Assembly (NCBI GenBank): GCA_035610835.1
Contig: CM069457.1
Location: 37,350,553 to 37,414,552, forward strand
Source of the DNA: Ophiura sarsii
Taxonomy: Eukaryota; Echinodermata; Ophiuroidea; Amphilepidida; Ophiuridae
DNA: 64,000 nt
Direction of reading: 5' to 3'
Of this stretch, positions 43,680 to 54,559 are shown in pieces. The number at the start of each line of letters is the position of its first letter. Position 1 is the first letter of the stretch. The position numbers and the translations under genes are program-made. A model generated the notes under the pieces. That model did no database searches. It was not told where the DNA came from and was given only the letters and a program-made list of their open reading frames with translations.

Positions 43680-43958
43680 TTAACCCTAACACTCTTGAGT
43701 ACTACGAATTACTACGATGCAGTGCGCTTGTGTCACCCGGCTCGGCAGTTTTTCGATGAAATATTGGCCCCAGGGTATATACATGGCGGTATATACTATG
43801 CCATGTATGGTTTCCCCCCGTGGCTTAGCGGTAGATCGTCTGCCTCTGAACCCAGAGGTCCGGGGTTCGAGCCCCGGGGGAGTGGAGGCACTTTTCCCCC
43901 TCGCTATTTGGTCGCGAAAAAAAAATCTTTGTAAAAGGTGCCTCGGGGTTAGGGTTAA
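43680..43958 (+). mobile_element. Family E tRNA-bearing TTAA element, copy 4
   Basis: TTAACCCTAACACTC at the left and CTCGGGGTTAGGGTTAA at the right; 271 bp between TTAAs. Body word GATGAAATATTGGCCCCAGG corresponds to GTGAAATAATGGCCCGGG in copy 1. Hairpin ATACATGGC/GCCATGTAT (43789-43808). The tRNA-like module has a strong B box. The 79-112 codon frames overlapping it are not genes. Confidence 0.85.
43813..43882 (+). pseudogene. tRNA-like module in family E copy 4
   Basis: TCCCCC/GGGGGA acceptor pairing, A-box-like TGGCTTAGCGGTAGATCG, CCTCT/AGAGG anticodon-stem pairing with a six-base loop, and CCGGGG/CCCCGG T-arm containing GGTTCGAGCCC. It is the best folded module of the family. The loop lengths are wrong for a working tRNA. 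Confidence 0.7.
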
Positions 43959-43984
43959 GGGGGACTTAAGGAAGTTTTTGTTGT

Positions 43985-44110
43985 TTAATCTTGTGAGTGC
44001 TGTAGTTATTGAACTATGACTCAAATGTATATAAAAGTATTCCTTTTTTGGAAAGGAAATGGATCAGAAAATCCAAATTTGGCATCAATTACGACCAAAA
44101 AAATCACTTT
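43985..44110 (+). mobile_element. LINE fragment, opposite to the adjacent LINE
   Basis: GTGAGTGCTGTAGTTATTGA, ACTATGACTCAAATGTA and AGGAAATGGATCAGA repeat, in the plus direction, the 5' end of the minus-strand LINE at 46395-46510. The copy is frameshifted relative to the better-preserved one (NYDSNV, then lost). Confidence 0.75.
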
Positions 44111-44135
44111 GTTGACCAAATTTTATTGAAACAAG

Positions 44136-44316
44136 CTAACAAAAATAATTTTGAGTAAAAAATACCCAAAAAATTGGGAAAAATGGAAACTTTTTTTGTT
44201 GGCAATTTTAAGTCAAAATGTCAACAAATATTAGATTAGGTTAAAAAATGACATCATACATCATCATCAAGAGATTTGGGCATTTTTTACTCAAAATTAT
44301 TTTTGTTAGCTTTGTG
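44136..44316. repeat. Imperfect palindrome next to the LINE 3' end
   Basis: AAGCTAACAAAAATAATTTTG and AGTAAAAAAT at the left, inverse at 44278-44316. It is a small foldback unit that separates the two LINE pieces. Confidence 0.75.
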
Positions 44317-44317
44317 T

Positions 44318-46510
44318 GTTTCATCATTCTTTATTCAATCATTAAAAAATACAGTAAAATTGATAAAAAGAACGTACATAAAACCCAGGACACAATGTTG
44401 GCCCGTCAATGACCAGCAATGACCGACCAACATACAGGCAGGGAAAGACAGGACAGGACAAGACAATACAAACATCATCATTATAAATAATTTAAGATTT
44501 GAATCAGGTATATGGCGGAGACCCGAAGCCATTGCGCACTGCGTGAAGGTTCTTGGGTCATACTTTTAGACATGGGGCTGTGTCCCATTGGGGCTCGTTT
44601 CGAGCATTCCAGATCGTGTAACTGCACAGCAATGAGATTTTACTAATCTCTTTAATGACAGGATTGGACAGTTTTGACCCGACAAACCTAAACGCAGTAC
44701 GCAGTCTCTTCAGATTCTCATCAGTGACAAGACCCCTCGAACCGATCTCGACGCAGTTGAGGTTGCATTTAAAACCGTTCTTTGATATATCAGCTTGGAG
44801 TGTTTGATACCGCTCAATTTTACGTTTGTGAGCCTTTGCGATATTGGTTTCAAATGGAACAGTAAGCTCGAATATATGAACAGATTTGTCATTTTCATTA
44901 ATAAGCACAAGATCGGGACGTTGAGCAGTAGGTACAATATTTGGGGGGATTGTACCACCTGTGATTGTGTGGCCAGGGAGGTCAACATATATTGCACAAT
45001 TATTATTATTTGATTTCTGGAGCTCATGTGCCAAATGAGACAGAATACTGTTGTGCCTCCAGGTAAACCTAGATTGTTCAAGAGATATTGCACAATAATT
45101 AAGGACATGTAGGAGAGTCTGCGTATTTTGACACAGTTTGCATTTAGTATTGGTTCTCTTACCCCAGGTGCGGAGGTTGGTAAAGGTAGGAAGAAAATCA
45201 ATGCATGATCTAACGGCAAAACTCAGAACGCCACGTGGTAGGTTATATATCATTGATTTCCATGTGAGATCGCTCTTTTCTGAATCAATAAGCTTTAACA
45301 TGTTTCCCTGGACTTTCAAAGGTTGGACATGTTGCCTCCATTTATCAAGGCGGTGGTTCTTAAGCTCATTCTTGATATTTGTTTTGAATGACTTCCACTT
45401 GGATTTTGCTCGGGTAATGGTAGGCATGGATTTGCTCGCGATTTGATAAAAGTTATTCCACTGTCTACTACCAAACTTTTGCATTTTCCGCTTCCAAGTG
45501 GATTCACGTGTCAATTTGGAGTTAAGAACATGAACAACCCTGTCGTCACCTTTCACAAGGCACCTGGCGTAAGAGATGGTATGCGCTTCCAAATACATTT
45601 CAGAGAGTTTAGGTATGGATAAGCCGTAAGGGCTATGGATTATTGCCGGTGTTGGACCATTGATGGCAATACCTATCCATGTTTTAATTGCATTGGTGTG
45701 TAAATGACCGGTCCAGACAGACCAACTGAGTATCGGTTAACTCGTGAACAGTGAATAGGTAACGAAGAGCTGGAATAGAATATTGCACATAAACACGCAT
45801 TTTATATTCATTTCTGATGTGGCTTGAATTAATATTATCTATTTGCTCCAATACCTTAGATTTAACAAGATTATATATATCAATACTTTTGTTACCATGA
45901 AAAACATGTTTGCCAAGGAATTTCTCAGGGGCGTCTTTGGTTGTTTTGAGCGTGGTGTCACCGACTTTAAATTGACAAGTGTTTGGTTTTCCGCTAGACT
46001 AAGACATAGACTTGCACTTGGATGGCTTGAGTGTCAAATTCATCGATTGGGTGATTTCATGAATTTCTGACATAAGGCTTTGATGTCTGCGTTTGTCGGT
46101 GGTGATGAGGCAAAAATCGTCTGCAAATGGGAGAGTAATGTAGCGTTCACCTTCAAGGTTGTACCCGTGTGAGGTTTCATATTTCTTTAAATGTTGAATG
46201 ATTGGGTTGAAAACCAGTAAAAATATGATGGGTGATAGTGGGTCACCTTGGAAAACACCCCGTTTGAATGGAAATGGAGCACTTCTTTAACACTACCTTG
46301 AAGGTGTGAATACAGATTCTTAATGTATTGGCGAATCATTTGGGTCAAAAAAAGTGATTTGTTTGTGATTTTCTCAAAGAAATCAACATTTTTGGTAAAA
46401 ATTGATGCCAAATTGGGATTCTCTGATCCATTTCCTTCCCAAAAATGTATACTTTTATGTACATTTGAGTCATAGTTCAATAATTACAGCACTCGCAAAA
46501 TTAAAAAAGT
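44318..46510 (-). mobile_element. 5'-truncated LINE with reverse transcriptase and restriction-like endonuclease
   Basis: On the minus strand, from right to left: part of a reverse transcriptase (FFEKITNKSLF, IKNLYSHLQG; a frame change; then GVFQGDPLSPIIFLL and the catalytic FADDF box at about 46110; thumb region with KFLGKHVFHG), one TAG near 45990, a frame change near 45720, then the endonuclease frame (separate entry). The 3' UTR ends with AATAAAGAATGATGAAACAC near 44320. A C-terminal CCHC finger plus PD-(D/E)xK nuclease is the layout of the early-branching R2/NeSL/CRE/R4-type LINEs, which lack an APE endonuclease and often choose specific targets. It is inactive. Confidence 0.9.
44558..45598 (-). 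CDS. LINE ORF C-terminal part: CCHC zinc finger and restriction-like endonuclease
   Basis: 346 open codons. Residues 1-150 are the RT C-terminal extension (basic, W-rich). At about 155-171, CKLCQNTQTLLHVLNYC fits the CX2CX7HX4C finger of R2-type LINEs. Near 220-260 the endonuclease motif appears as RPDLVLINEN, then FELTVPFETN, then HKRKIERYQTL, matching the PD-x(n)-E-LTVPxE-x(n)-KxxxY pattern, with D, E and K catalytic candidates present. The rest is a C-terminal tail. The first Met is internal to the original protein, so this frame is a fragment of the full ORF and not a separate gene. All nuclease motif residues look intact although the RT part is broken. Confidence 0.85.
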   Translation of the reverse strand: MYLEAHTISYARCLVKGDDRVVHVLNSKLTRESTWKRKMQKFGSRQWNNFYQIASKSMPTITRAKSKWKSFKTNIKNELKNHRLDKWRQHVQPLKVQGNMLKLIDSEKSDLTWKSMIYNLPRGVLSFAVRSCIDFLPTFTNLRTWGKRTNTKCKLCQNTQTLLHVLNYCAISLEQSRFTWRHNSILSHLAHELQKSNNNNCAIYVDLPGHTITGGTIPPNIVPTAQRPDLVLINENDKSVHIFELTVPFETNIAKAHKRKIERYQTLQADISKNGFKCNLNCVEIGSRGLVTDENLKRLRTAFRFVGSKLSNPVIKEISKISLLCSYTIWNARNEPQWDTAPCLKV

Positions 46511-46659
46511 GACAAGATTGGTTGAATAAGTGTACTGAATGAAGACTAAAGAAACATCCTATATGAGATAACGCATTCTAAAGGGGACTGGAGACGGTCG
46601 AGTATATTGAATGTTTCGTCAAAACTGTCTTCTCCAAATCTGCCAATGATCTTTTAAGC

Positions 46660-46990
46660 GCAGTTGTCATTCATCTATTACACGCATATCATCACACAAT
46701 TATGCGTAGCTTAGAGTTAGTGTCGGTTTTCCATGTTCTGGATGTCTTCGCGAGACGAACGAAACAATTATCATAAAAGGTTTATCATTATAGTGTCAAT
46801 CCAAGCGTACAATCTGCAGCTGACTTCATATGGCAAGACATTAATGCATGCTCTAAATTGCAATAAAGCATTCGGGTGAAGTTTCACTTCTGGTGATATA
46901 CTAGTAAAGAGAAACGTAATTTGGCGGGATCTGAAGGGAAAAAATCAATTAAGTCATCCTTGTCGCCAACAGCTATGATCTGATCAATCA
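46660..46990 (+). repeat. Dispersed repeat H, copy 1
   Basis: Shares CACGCATATCATCAC, CCATGTYCTGGMYGTCYTCGCG, GTAATTTGGCGGGAT and CAGCTATGATCTGA blocks with 48240-48565 and 60245-60890. The order is the same, with spacing of about 330 bp. No termini or coding potential were recognised. Confidence 0.75.
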
Positions 46991-46999
46991 CACTGAAAA

Positions 47000-47800
47000 A
47001 ATGAACATGATCGTGACCCCGTGAAAATCATCAGTACGAGCAGGTAGCATACAATGAGATTGGCCATATAGAATATATGGTAACTTGGATGTCTACAATG
47101 TAGCAGGCAACATCACTTACTGACTTTGTGCTATGATTATAGTGGTGAACTTGTCTAGTTCACTTTTTTCTTTATGGTTCTTACCACTTTTATTTTTAAT
47201 TTTTTTCCAAGATAAAAGGTGGTATATCCACTTGAAATGTCGGCCTTAATTGTTACGTTATATTTTTGTGGTTTTATTGTACAGCAATGTTTGCTTGTCC
47301 CAGTACATATCTGTAGTTTTTATTGTTATTGGTTTTAGTGCACAGCAATTCTCATTGCTTGCCTTAGTATATTTCACTGTTTTATCGCGTTATTATTCCT
47401 TGTTGTTGCTTGTTCCCTCACACCCAGTGGGTATAACTTGCTTTCACTCTTTGCATCTTACATTTTCGAGATATCCTCTTGTATCAATTTTCTGATCCTG
47501 TGTGTTTTGTTCCTGGTTCCGTTGGATTCATCTTTTTACATTTGTTAATAATAGACTATGTTTACAGGCGGCATCAATCCTCTGGCTCAGTCTATTATTT
47601 ATCTTTTTATCTAAACAGTGTAGCAGGTGTCATGCTGCTTAGATTTTATTTGGCTAAGTACTCAAGCAGTATATCAAATATATTGAAAATTTAAGCAAAA
47701 CATGTTTTCGTTTACTGCGTTGGAAAAATTATCTCAATGAAAGTCAGTAAAACACAACACGCTATCAAAGTATAAAATAAGTGGCAGGCGGTCGTTAGCT
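47000..47800. other. Unannotated T-rich spacer
   Basis: Short hydrophobic frames at 47250-47694 reflect T-richness, not a membrane protein: no conserved motif and overlapping frames. Confidence 0.3.
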
Positions 47801-47803
47801 TAC

Positions 47804-48142
47804 GAATATGGGGATGACACTTTATTCTCTAAATAGAGAATATGGGGATGACACTTTGTTCTCTAAATAGAGAATATGGGGATGACACTTTATTCTCTAA
47901 ATAGAGAATATGGGGATGACAATTTGTTCTCGAAATAGAGAATATGGGTGGGGATGACACTTTGTTCTCGAAATAGAGAATACTGGGATGACACTTTGTT
48001 CTCGAAATAGAGAATATGGGGATGACACTTCGTTCTCTAAATAGAAAATATGGGGATGACACTTTGTTCTATAAATAGAGAATATGGGGATGACACTATG
48101 TTCTCTTAATAGAGAATATGGGGATGACACTTTGTTCTATAA
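47804..48142 (+). repeat. 34-bp minisatellite, ~10 units
   Basis: The unit GAATATGGGGATGACACTTT plus GTTCTCTAAATAGA contains the palindrome TTCTCTAAATAGAGAA spanning the unit junction. Variants: TTATTCTC, CTCGAAATAG, TGGGTGGGG. The SSPYSLFREQSVIP frames are repeat translations. Confidence 0.95.

Positions 48143-48176
<34 letters not shown>
48143..48176 (+). repeat. (GA)n microsatellite
   Basis: About fifteen GA units grow directly out of the last minisatellite unit (ATAGAGAGAG). Confidence 0.95.
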
Positions 48177-48181
<5 letters not shown>

Positions 48182-48239
48182 GACAGAAGATATAAAGCTA
48201 TATGCCATACCATAATCTCACAATGATCGAAGCTCGGTT

Positions 48240-48565
48240 ATCACTCCAATTATTTCACGCATGTTATCATGTAATTTACGTAGCATAATACTTTAGTGTC
48301 GACTTCCCATATCCTGGTCGTCCTTGCGTTACGAAGCGGCGAACGAAATAATTATGGTGTATCAATTATCGAGCTCAACCGTAAGATTTTACGTGTTAGT
48401 AAATTCAATGTGAGATTCTATTACATAATACATTAGGGAAAATCTCACCCGTTTCACCTCGGGTGATAAAAAAACAATGTAATTTGGCGGGATTTGGAAC
48501 GAATTTTCAATTTGGTCGGCCTTAGTCGCCCTTGGCTACGATCTGAAGAAATACACGGGAAAAGG
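48240..48565 (+). repeat. Dispersed repeat H, copy 2
   Basis: Contains TCCTGGTCGTCCTTGCGTTA, GTAATTTGGCGGGATTTGGA and GGCTACGATCTGAAGAAATA. Copies 1 and 2 flank the minisatellite in direct orientation. Confidence 0.75.
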
Positions 48566-49076
48566 AATATAATAAAAATCGGTGTAAATCAACGGTATGA
48601 AGTAATAATGACTCACAGAATGCAACGGTGCTTGACTGAATGAGAAAAGGGTTTGTCAAACTTGGTTTTCCAAGCGTTTGCATAGAAAAGCTTAAGCCAA
48701 AGTAAGTCCTTCTTTAACCAATTAAGTATTTACGATGGTTTTCCCTACACGCCAGTAGGAGAGAATCGAAAAGAATCAAAAATTCAGAAGTGAAACCCAT
48801 TTATGTATAAACATGTGTTTTTTAGATCCCGTTTCCTGAATATATTTCTATTGAAGTAAAATACATTCAGACCCCTCTAATGTTCTAACAAAAACACTTG
48901 TAATTAAGTTAAGATTGAAATTTTGATCGTATTTAGTGATTTATTTCTACAACATAATGGTAGTATCAAATGTGTTACAGGAATATATTCAACTTTAAAT
49001 CATCACGCACATTACCTACTGCTACTTCCAACACCAACATTGAGAAAAGTAAACTAACAAATGAGATGAGCAGCTG

Positions 49077-49326
49077 TTAACACTGTCCACGCGGTAGGCA
49101 GCTGCAGACGACATTCCAAAATTTCACAAAATGTTTTCAAAATGGCATAATTATTGAATTTCATTACCATATTTGGAATCACCATGAAAAATGCATTGAC
49201 ATAAGTACAAACATGCCTAGTATTGGTTCAGTAATCCTTGAGATAGACCTTTAAAGTTGGGAAAGGTTTCAGACAAATCTGTTTTGTATAATGGTAAAAC
49301 AAAATAGCCGCGTGGAAAGTGTGTAA
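49077..49326 (-). mobile_element. Family A TTAA MITE, copy 14
   Basis: TTAACACTGTCCACGCGG to GCCGCGTGGAAAGTGTGTAA; the right TTAA has become GTAA. Confidence 0.9.
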
Positions 49327-49909
49327 CAAGAAACTTGCTGTTCACTAGCAACGTGCTAGTTATTACAAACGCTGTCCAACGAGTCTGTCACTTTGACCTT
49401 TTTAAAAACACGTGCATGTAAATCCTGGCATGGCGAACAGCACTTACAGAATTGATGAGTATAAACGAGTCATTTGAAGGGTGGCACAAGAAGTGGACTT
49501 AAGTGAAACATCCGTCCCTTGTAATTACGCTGTGTGTTTATCAACCGTTTCTCTGTCGGGCTATGTCCATTTAATGAAGATTTATGACCTTGTTTGAACC
49601 CTTACCATGATATGTCTTATTCTACGGGTTTACACGATTTGAAACTTTATTTTCATACTCCTATTTTTTCTGTAAGTGGAAACTGTGTGTTTGGTGTATG
49701 TGGAAACTGTGTGTTTCTTCATTTTTAATAAAGTCAGAATAATTTCAAACCTCTTCTTTTCAATGTCAAAATGACACGTTTAGAGGCGTACGTCCGACCA
49801 AAATGAGATCGAAGTCGCCGGGATTTGGCTTGCATTTAGTGTGGGCTCTACGACGAATAAACTTACAGCGTTGGTGACTCAACTGCATTGCTTTACAGTT
49901 TCGAGAGAT

Positions 49910-50075
49910 AGTGGAACATAATTATGTACCAGTATCGTTCAATACTGGAACAAATCTCACTGGTATCACGTGCACCAGTATCGGGCGATACTGGAACATA
50001 AACAAGTTCCAGTATCGATCGATACTGGAACACAATAAGGTGTTCCAGTAAAGATCGATACTGGAACAGGTCACA
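49910..50075. mobile_element. Family B fragment, five palindromes, no termini
   Basis: Five CCAGTATCGNNCGATACTGG-type units, one of them perfect (CCAGTATCGATCGATACTGG at about 50010), separated by AACACAATAAGGTGTT-type spacers. Neither GTACTTT end is present. Confidence 0.8.
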
Positions 50076-50129
50076 GGTCACTAATAGGTATATCAAATAA
50101 GGTGGGATCGTTTCAAAAAATCCTTAAAA

Positions 50130-51200
50130 TCGTGATACGTGTCTCTATTTTAAATAGAAGTTGTCAAAAAAACATAACATTTTTGGTATCATATTAAAGA
50201 CAATTTATCCAGCTACCGAATAAAAAAAGAATTAAAGCCACATGTTTAGCAACAGTAAAGTTATCAATCTAAACGTCGAGTGAGTCAAGGGTGGGAGCGG
50301 TGGACGAGGAGCCGGTGGACGAGGAGCCCATAGGTTTGTACACAAAATAGCGGAAAACTAGAACTTTTGAAATTGATGCCATTTTAAAAGTATACATAGG
50401 AAAGTTTTCAAACTTCTCATATGTGTTAATAACATGTGCCTGCTACTATGAATACTAATATTGAATTGTTATCTAGACATTCTCTACTAGAATATGATGT
50501 TCAATTCAGGGAGTGTTTTAATGTAAAAAATACACAGTTTTATTCATTTTATTGATTAAACAATGGCCAAATCGCAGTCTCTCTATTTCATTTGTGTGAA
50601 TCTTCAGTCCTTTTCTACCCTGGGTAGTAAAACATTTAACTAAAAAAGCCAGAAGTGTTTCTTCACAGAATTGTTCATAGATTTATGAAAAATTTGCTAT
50701 TTAGACCTATTTTGGACCACCCTGTATTCAAAATAAAAGGAACTTTAACGATATTCATGTAGTTCATTTTGATAATCATTTTCTTTTAAATTAAATGGTC
50801 CATGCTAACTAAATTTCATAGAATATTATATACAAACATTAATTTTATGCATTATTTCATCATAATTTTAGACACCCTGTACTTTTCCTGTGTACATTTT
50901 GGGCAAATGATTCTTAGCAAATTTGGTAGCACCTTCTGCGGTTGTTCTGATTTTGGTGACTATTTTCAGCTAAACCCTAATTGTACAAACTATCAAACTA
51001 TTTTGTGAGGAGCAAAAACGATCAAATTTGTTATGTTCCACCCTGTAAAAATTGTACACACCCTGTATAATTTGATTCTTTTTTGCAAAAATAAAAAACC
51101 TTGAATCTTAAGCTTTCCAACAATATATAGTTTGTGGGACATTAAGTATGTAAAACTTAAGTTTTGTCCCGTTTAATCAGAATTGGTGCATTTCTCAACA
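50130..51200 (+). repeat. Diverged relative of the 17402-18595 TTAA element
   Basis: Like that element it has a GTGGACGAGGAGCC-type G-rich tract (50295-50330), AT-rich body and at least four CACCCTGTA motifs (50718, 50873, 51039, 51059). Terminal repeats could not be found, so the limits are approximate. Confidence 0.45.
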
Positions 51201-51251
51201 TTATTAGAAGTGAAACTTTTTTTGGGACCAGTTTGTGACTTCTGACCAACA

Positions 51252-51366
51252 GCAAAATCGTACCAGTATCGATCGATACTGGCTATTTGTATGTGTTAGT
51301 ATCGACCGATACTGGTATACCAGTATCTATATACCAGTATCTGGGACCTAAAGTACACTTTTTCCA
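51252..51366. mobile_element. Family B element, right half with terminus
   Basis: CCAGTATCGATCGATACTGG, a second palindrome, then CCAGTATCTGGGACCTAAAG and TACACTTTTTCC, which is the family B right end. The left end is lost. Confidence 0.8.
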
Positions 51367-51499
51367 ATTATTTGTGTCTGTATTATTCATTTATTTAGTC
51401 TATGGGGCGTCAAGGTTATCTTGTCTCGGGCTCAAGCTCATTATTTATTCACAAGACGACTACTATCTAATGATAGACAGATGACATACCACGATAGTA

Positions 51500-52870
51500 C
51501 ATCATGACGTCTATAATTTCTGTCAGGCGCTTAAGATAGTATTATTAACGCGCTATATTGAATATTGAATGACATCGTAACATCGTAATAGAGGATTGCA
51601 TGTACATATTAATAACCTTTCCTTTCCTGTATACCATTACATTATGTGATGTTGGTCCCTACTTTGCGAGATAACAGTCAGTTGCCAACGTTAAGTGAGT
51701 CTATTGTATACGACGCAATTTTGTTTTCCCTTGGAAAGAGGATGTCGATCTAGTGCAATTTAATATACCAAAATGTCAGCCTTGTTCAATGCCAACACTA
51801 GGGCATTTAAATGTGGTTCAATGCCATGGGACTAGGGGGGGGGGGGGTACTAAGGGGAGCATTACAATATTAATCAATTATTTTATTATGTTAAAGTCAT
51901 AAAGGGCGAACAAAATAGACGGTATTTTCATGCCTTGACTTCTGACTGATAATACTCAAACATATTTCTTTTCAAAAGCTCACTATGATGTAGGGGAATA
52001 TGGGGCAACTGGACCGTGGGGCAAGTGGTCCGAAATGAAGGATTTTGTAATTGTAAAGGCATACTGCTTTCTTTTGAACAATACGACTTTTGTTGATACT
52101 TGACATATATCTTTACCTTCTACAATCCAAAACATTTGGAACTTTAGGGTATTTACACATGTGATTTTTCTCCATATCTTTGAAGCTAATTCCTTGAGTG
52201 ACTGATTGAAAATTCACAGATAGTATGGGCGATATATGAAGATGGGTTTAGATCATGTTTAATGTACTTTATATGATTGACAGATATGCAACAGTAAATG
52301 TATACATGCAGTACAGTCGTCTTAAGATACTAGGTGCATATTGCATTTGATGGGTGCTATATTGTAGTGTGCTTAGGGACTTTCCGAAATATGATTAAAA
52401 CCATAGGTTGTGGTTGAAATTACCGTAAAATGGCGCATATTGCTAATTTGGGACATTGGTGGTTTGGATTTCCGATCAATATTATCATTTAAAGAATGCT
52501 TCAACTTAAATCATTATCACGAGTATTCATTTGGTAGAGTTATTAGTTCATGAATTTGCAAATAACAAAGTACACCATTTCGAACTTATCTAAAGACACT
52601 CGTCTACTTGTAGGACCCGAACGCCGTAAATTTGCGAATTCAAAGATACTCAGTGAGTACAGAAATCTGTGTAATGGCTAAAAACAAAAATGCACTGGAC
52701 CAAGTGGAGTCGACCATGTTGAGCGCTGAATGCATTACGTCATTTATACATGTCATGTCATTCATCGCAGAATATTGTCGATAGGTTACCAACAACAGTA
52801 TTCTATTCATGCTATTGATGAACTTTGAATGCATGATCGATAGAGTTGACGTAATTATTGAATCTCATTT
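51500..52870. other. Unannotated spacer
   Basis: A G-run at 51835-51848 and GGGGCAACTGG/GGGGCAAGTGG direct words at 51990-52030 are the only notable features. No gene was seen. Confidence 0.3.
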
Positions 52871-52873
52871 TGA

Positions 52874-52987
52874 GCAGCTTGGTGCTAAGCATAGATGAAA
52901 GGAACCGACAATTTGGAACCCGGTAGTATATATTTTACGGAATAAATCGTATTGGAAACTGGAAACCAATGCTTAGCACCAAGCTGC
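52874..52987. mobile_element. Small MITE, 114 bp, with perfect 19-bp TIRs
   Basis: GCAGCTTGGTGCTAAGCAT and its exact inverse ATGCTTAGCACCAAGCTGC, around 76 bp of unique sequence. Confidence 0.8.
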
Positions 52988-53744
52988 CGAAAGCTGGATT
53001 TGTAATTATTGCGATCAAAATCGCTACAACTTCCATTAAACATCGCTGAAATGGTTCTAAAATCGAGTTTTAATTTTCTTTATTTCCGTTGGTAAAAATC
53101 TTTGTAGTTCCGAATCAAACAGTTTATAGGCCGTCTCGAATTTAAATAATTCTTTTCATTACTTGTGCTTTCCCCTTATAATATTCCTAAACTGTTGTAC
53201 AGTGAAGGGTTTACATTCCGGAATCTTTCTTTGTTTTGTTCACCAAACCAGATCAACATGAGTCACGTGTCCAGTAAATTTACCCGGTTAATTTTTCTCC
53301 ATATACCTGACTGACAGTGCGTGTATTTTAATTGCATAAATATTTTAACATTTACACCTGACCACCAAGTCAAATATTTACATTAGGGGAATTGATTCAG
53401 ACAATCCAATCAACTCAAATAACATTGACCTAGTTTAAGGAAAGTGTTTCTCCTTAGGCACCCCTCGCTCACGTTCGATTTGTTTGAATGGATATACCTT
53501 TTGGAACTAAATACCTGTCATTAATAATTGACTGATTATGGGTATTCCGAAGCTCTGAACAACATTTAGCATATACTATTGGAACTTGACTCCTGAAATA
53601 GCATTTGTTAATTCAAGTTTTAGAAGAAAAAAAATTAAATTTTTTATCAGTACATACAATATTATTTAATAGAGCTGCGACACACATGATCGTCAACCCC
53701 GGATGGAAAGTCATGTGGGTATTTCCACTACTGCGTATTAATAT

Positions 53745-53991
53745 AATGTTTACATAATTATGTTAAATATAGAACTCCATAATTATTATGTAAACCTTTC
53801 ACACAGTATTTGTGTATAAAATATACATTCAAGTTATGTAAAAATAACTTGTGTATTTTGTACACAACTTAATTGTGTATAAAATACACAAGTTATTTTT
53901 ACATAACTTGTGTATTTTATACACAAATACTGTGTGAAAGGTTTACATAATAATTATGGAGTTCTATATTTAACATAATTATGTAAACATT
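53745..53991. mobile_element. Near-perfect 247-bp palindrome (foldback MITE)
   Basis: The arms start AATGTTTACATAATTATG and run almost without mismatch through GAACTCCATAATTATTATGT and CTTTCACACAGTATTTGTGT to a centre at about 53868. The main differences are a single base in ATATACA/ATACACA and a few bases at the centre, so it is young or kept by arm-to-arm conversion. Confidence 0.95.
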
Positions 53992-54011
53992 TTTCTGTGT
54001 GTAGTTATATA

Positions 54012-54539
54012 AGGGAAGACATCAAAACTCGACCGCCCGTTGACCGCCGGTTACGTTCGGTTCCGCCCGGTTCTGTCAGGTCAAATGTTTTACTGGTATA
54101 TGAATATTCACGCATGCAACACTGAACAACCGCGGCCGGTTGACTTAATGCTGTAACCGGACCAATTTACACTATCAATCTGTTACTTTGCGGTCATAAT
54201 AGCTTTCTCTATAATCGTTCTATAAAAAAACCATTCATAGACTTTCGGTATTGATTTTAAAAAGTTAATTGAGCTATAAACAGATTGAAAAAGCCAACCC
54301 AGCGAAAATCATTAGCTGTATTGTACTGGTTGTCAACTGAGACTTGAGAGCCCATAATACTTCAAGATTTTATTGCTCACGCGTGTGACGAGGCACTATC
54401 AACCGGTCGTGTTCACCAGAGTGTAACTATTTGACCTCATTATGTGTGAATATTATAACAGACGACACGTTTTGTGAGAACCGGGCGGAACCGGTCGTAA
54501 CCGGCGGTTGCCTGGCGGTCGAGTTTTGACGTGATCCCT
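54012..54539. mobile_element. Foldback element, ~530 bp, GC-rich TIRs
   Basis: AGGGAAGACATCAAAACTCG at the left, CGAGTTTTGACGTGATCCCT at the right; arms of about 70 bp also contain GACCGCCGGTTAC, GGTTCCGCCCGGTTC and inverses. It begins only 20 bp after the preceding palindrome ends. The middle is unique and AT-rich. Confidence 0.85.
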
Positions 54540-54559
54540 AACATAATAACAATATATTA

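Noticed and set aside
12643..43882. Functional tRNA genes at 12643, 42863, 43813 and 20634
   Set aside because: A and B boxes are good but the acceptor and anticodon arms do not close correctly, loop lengths are wrong, and all lie inside repeated elements.
43686..44024. 100-112 codon frames around 43.7-44.0 kb
   Set aside because: They coincide with a family E element and a LINE fragment, so they are repeat-derived.
43985..46510. Twin-priming inversion of the LINE
   Set aside because: The inverted piece lies on the 3' side and duplicates the 5' region instead of replacing it, which twin priming does not produce.
47804..48142. Regular short repeats with palindromic part, considered as a CRISPR array
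   Set aside because: Units are contiguous with no variable spacers and no cas genes. The genome is eukaryotic. It is a minisatellite.
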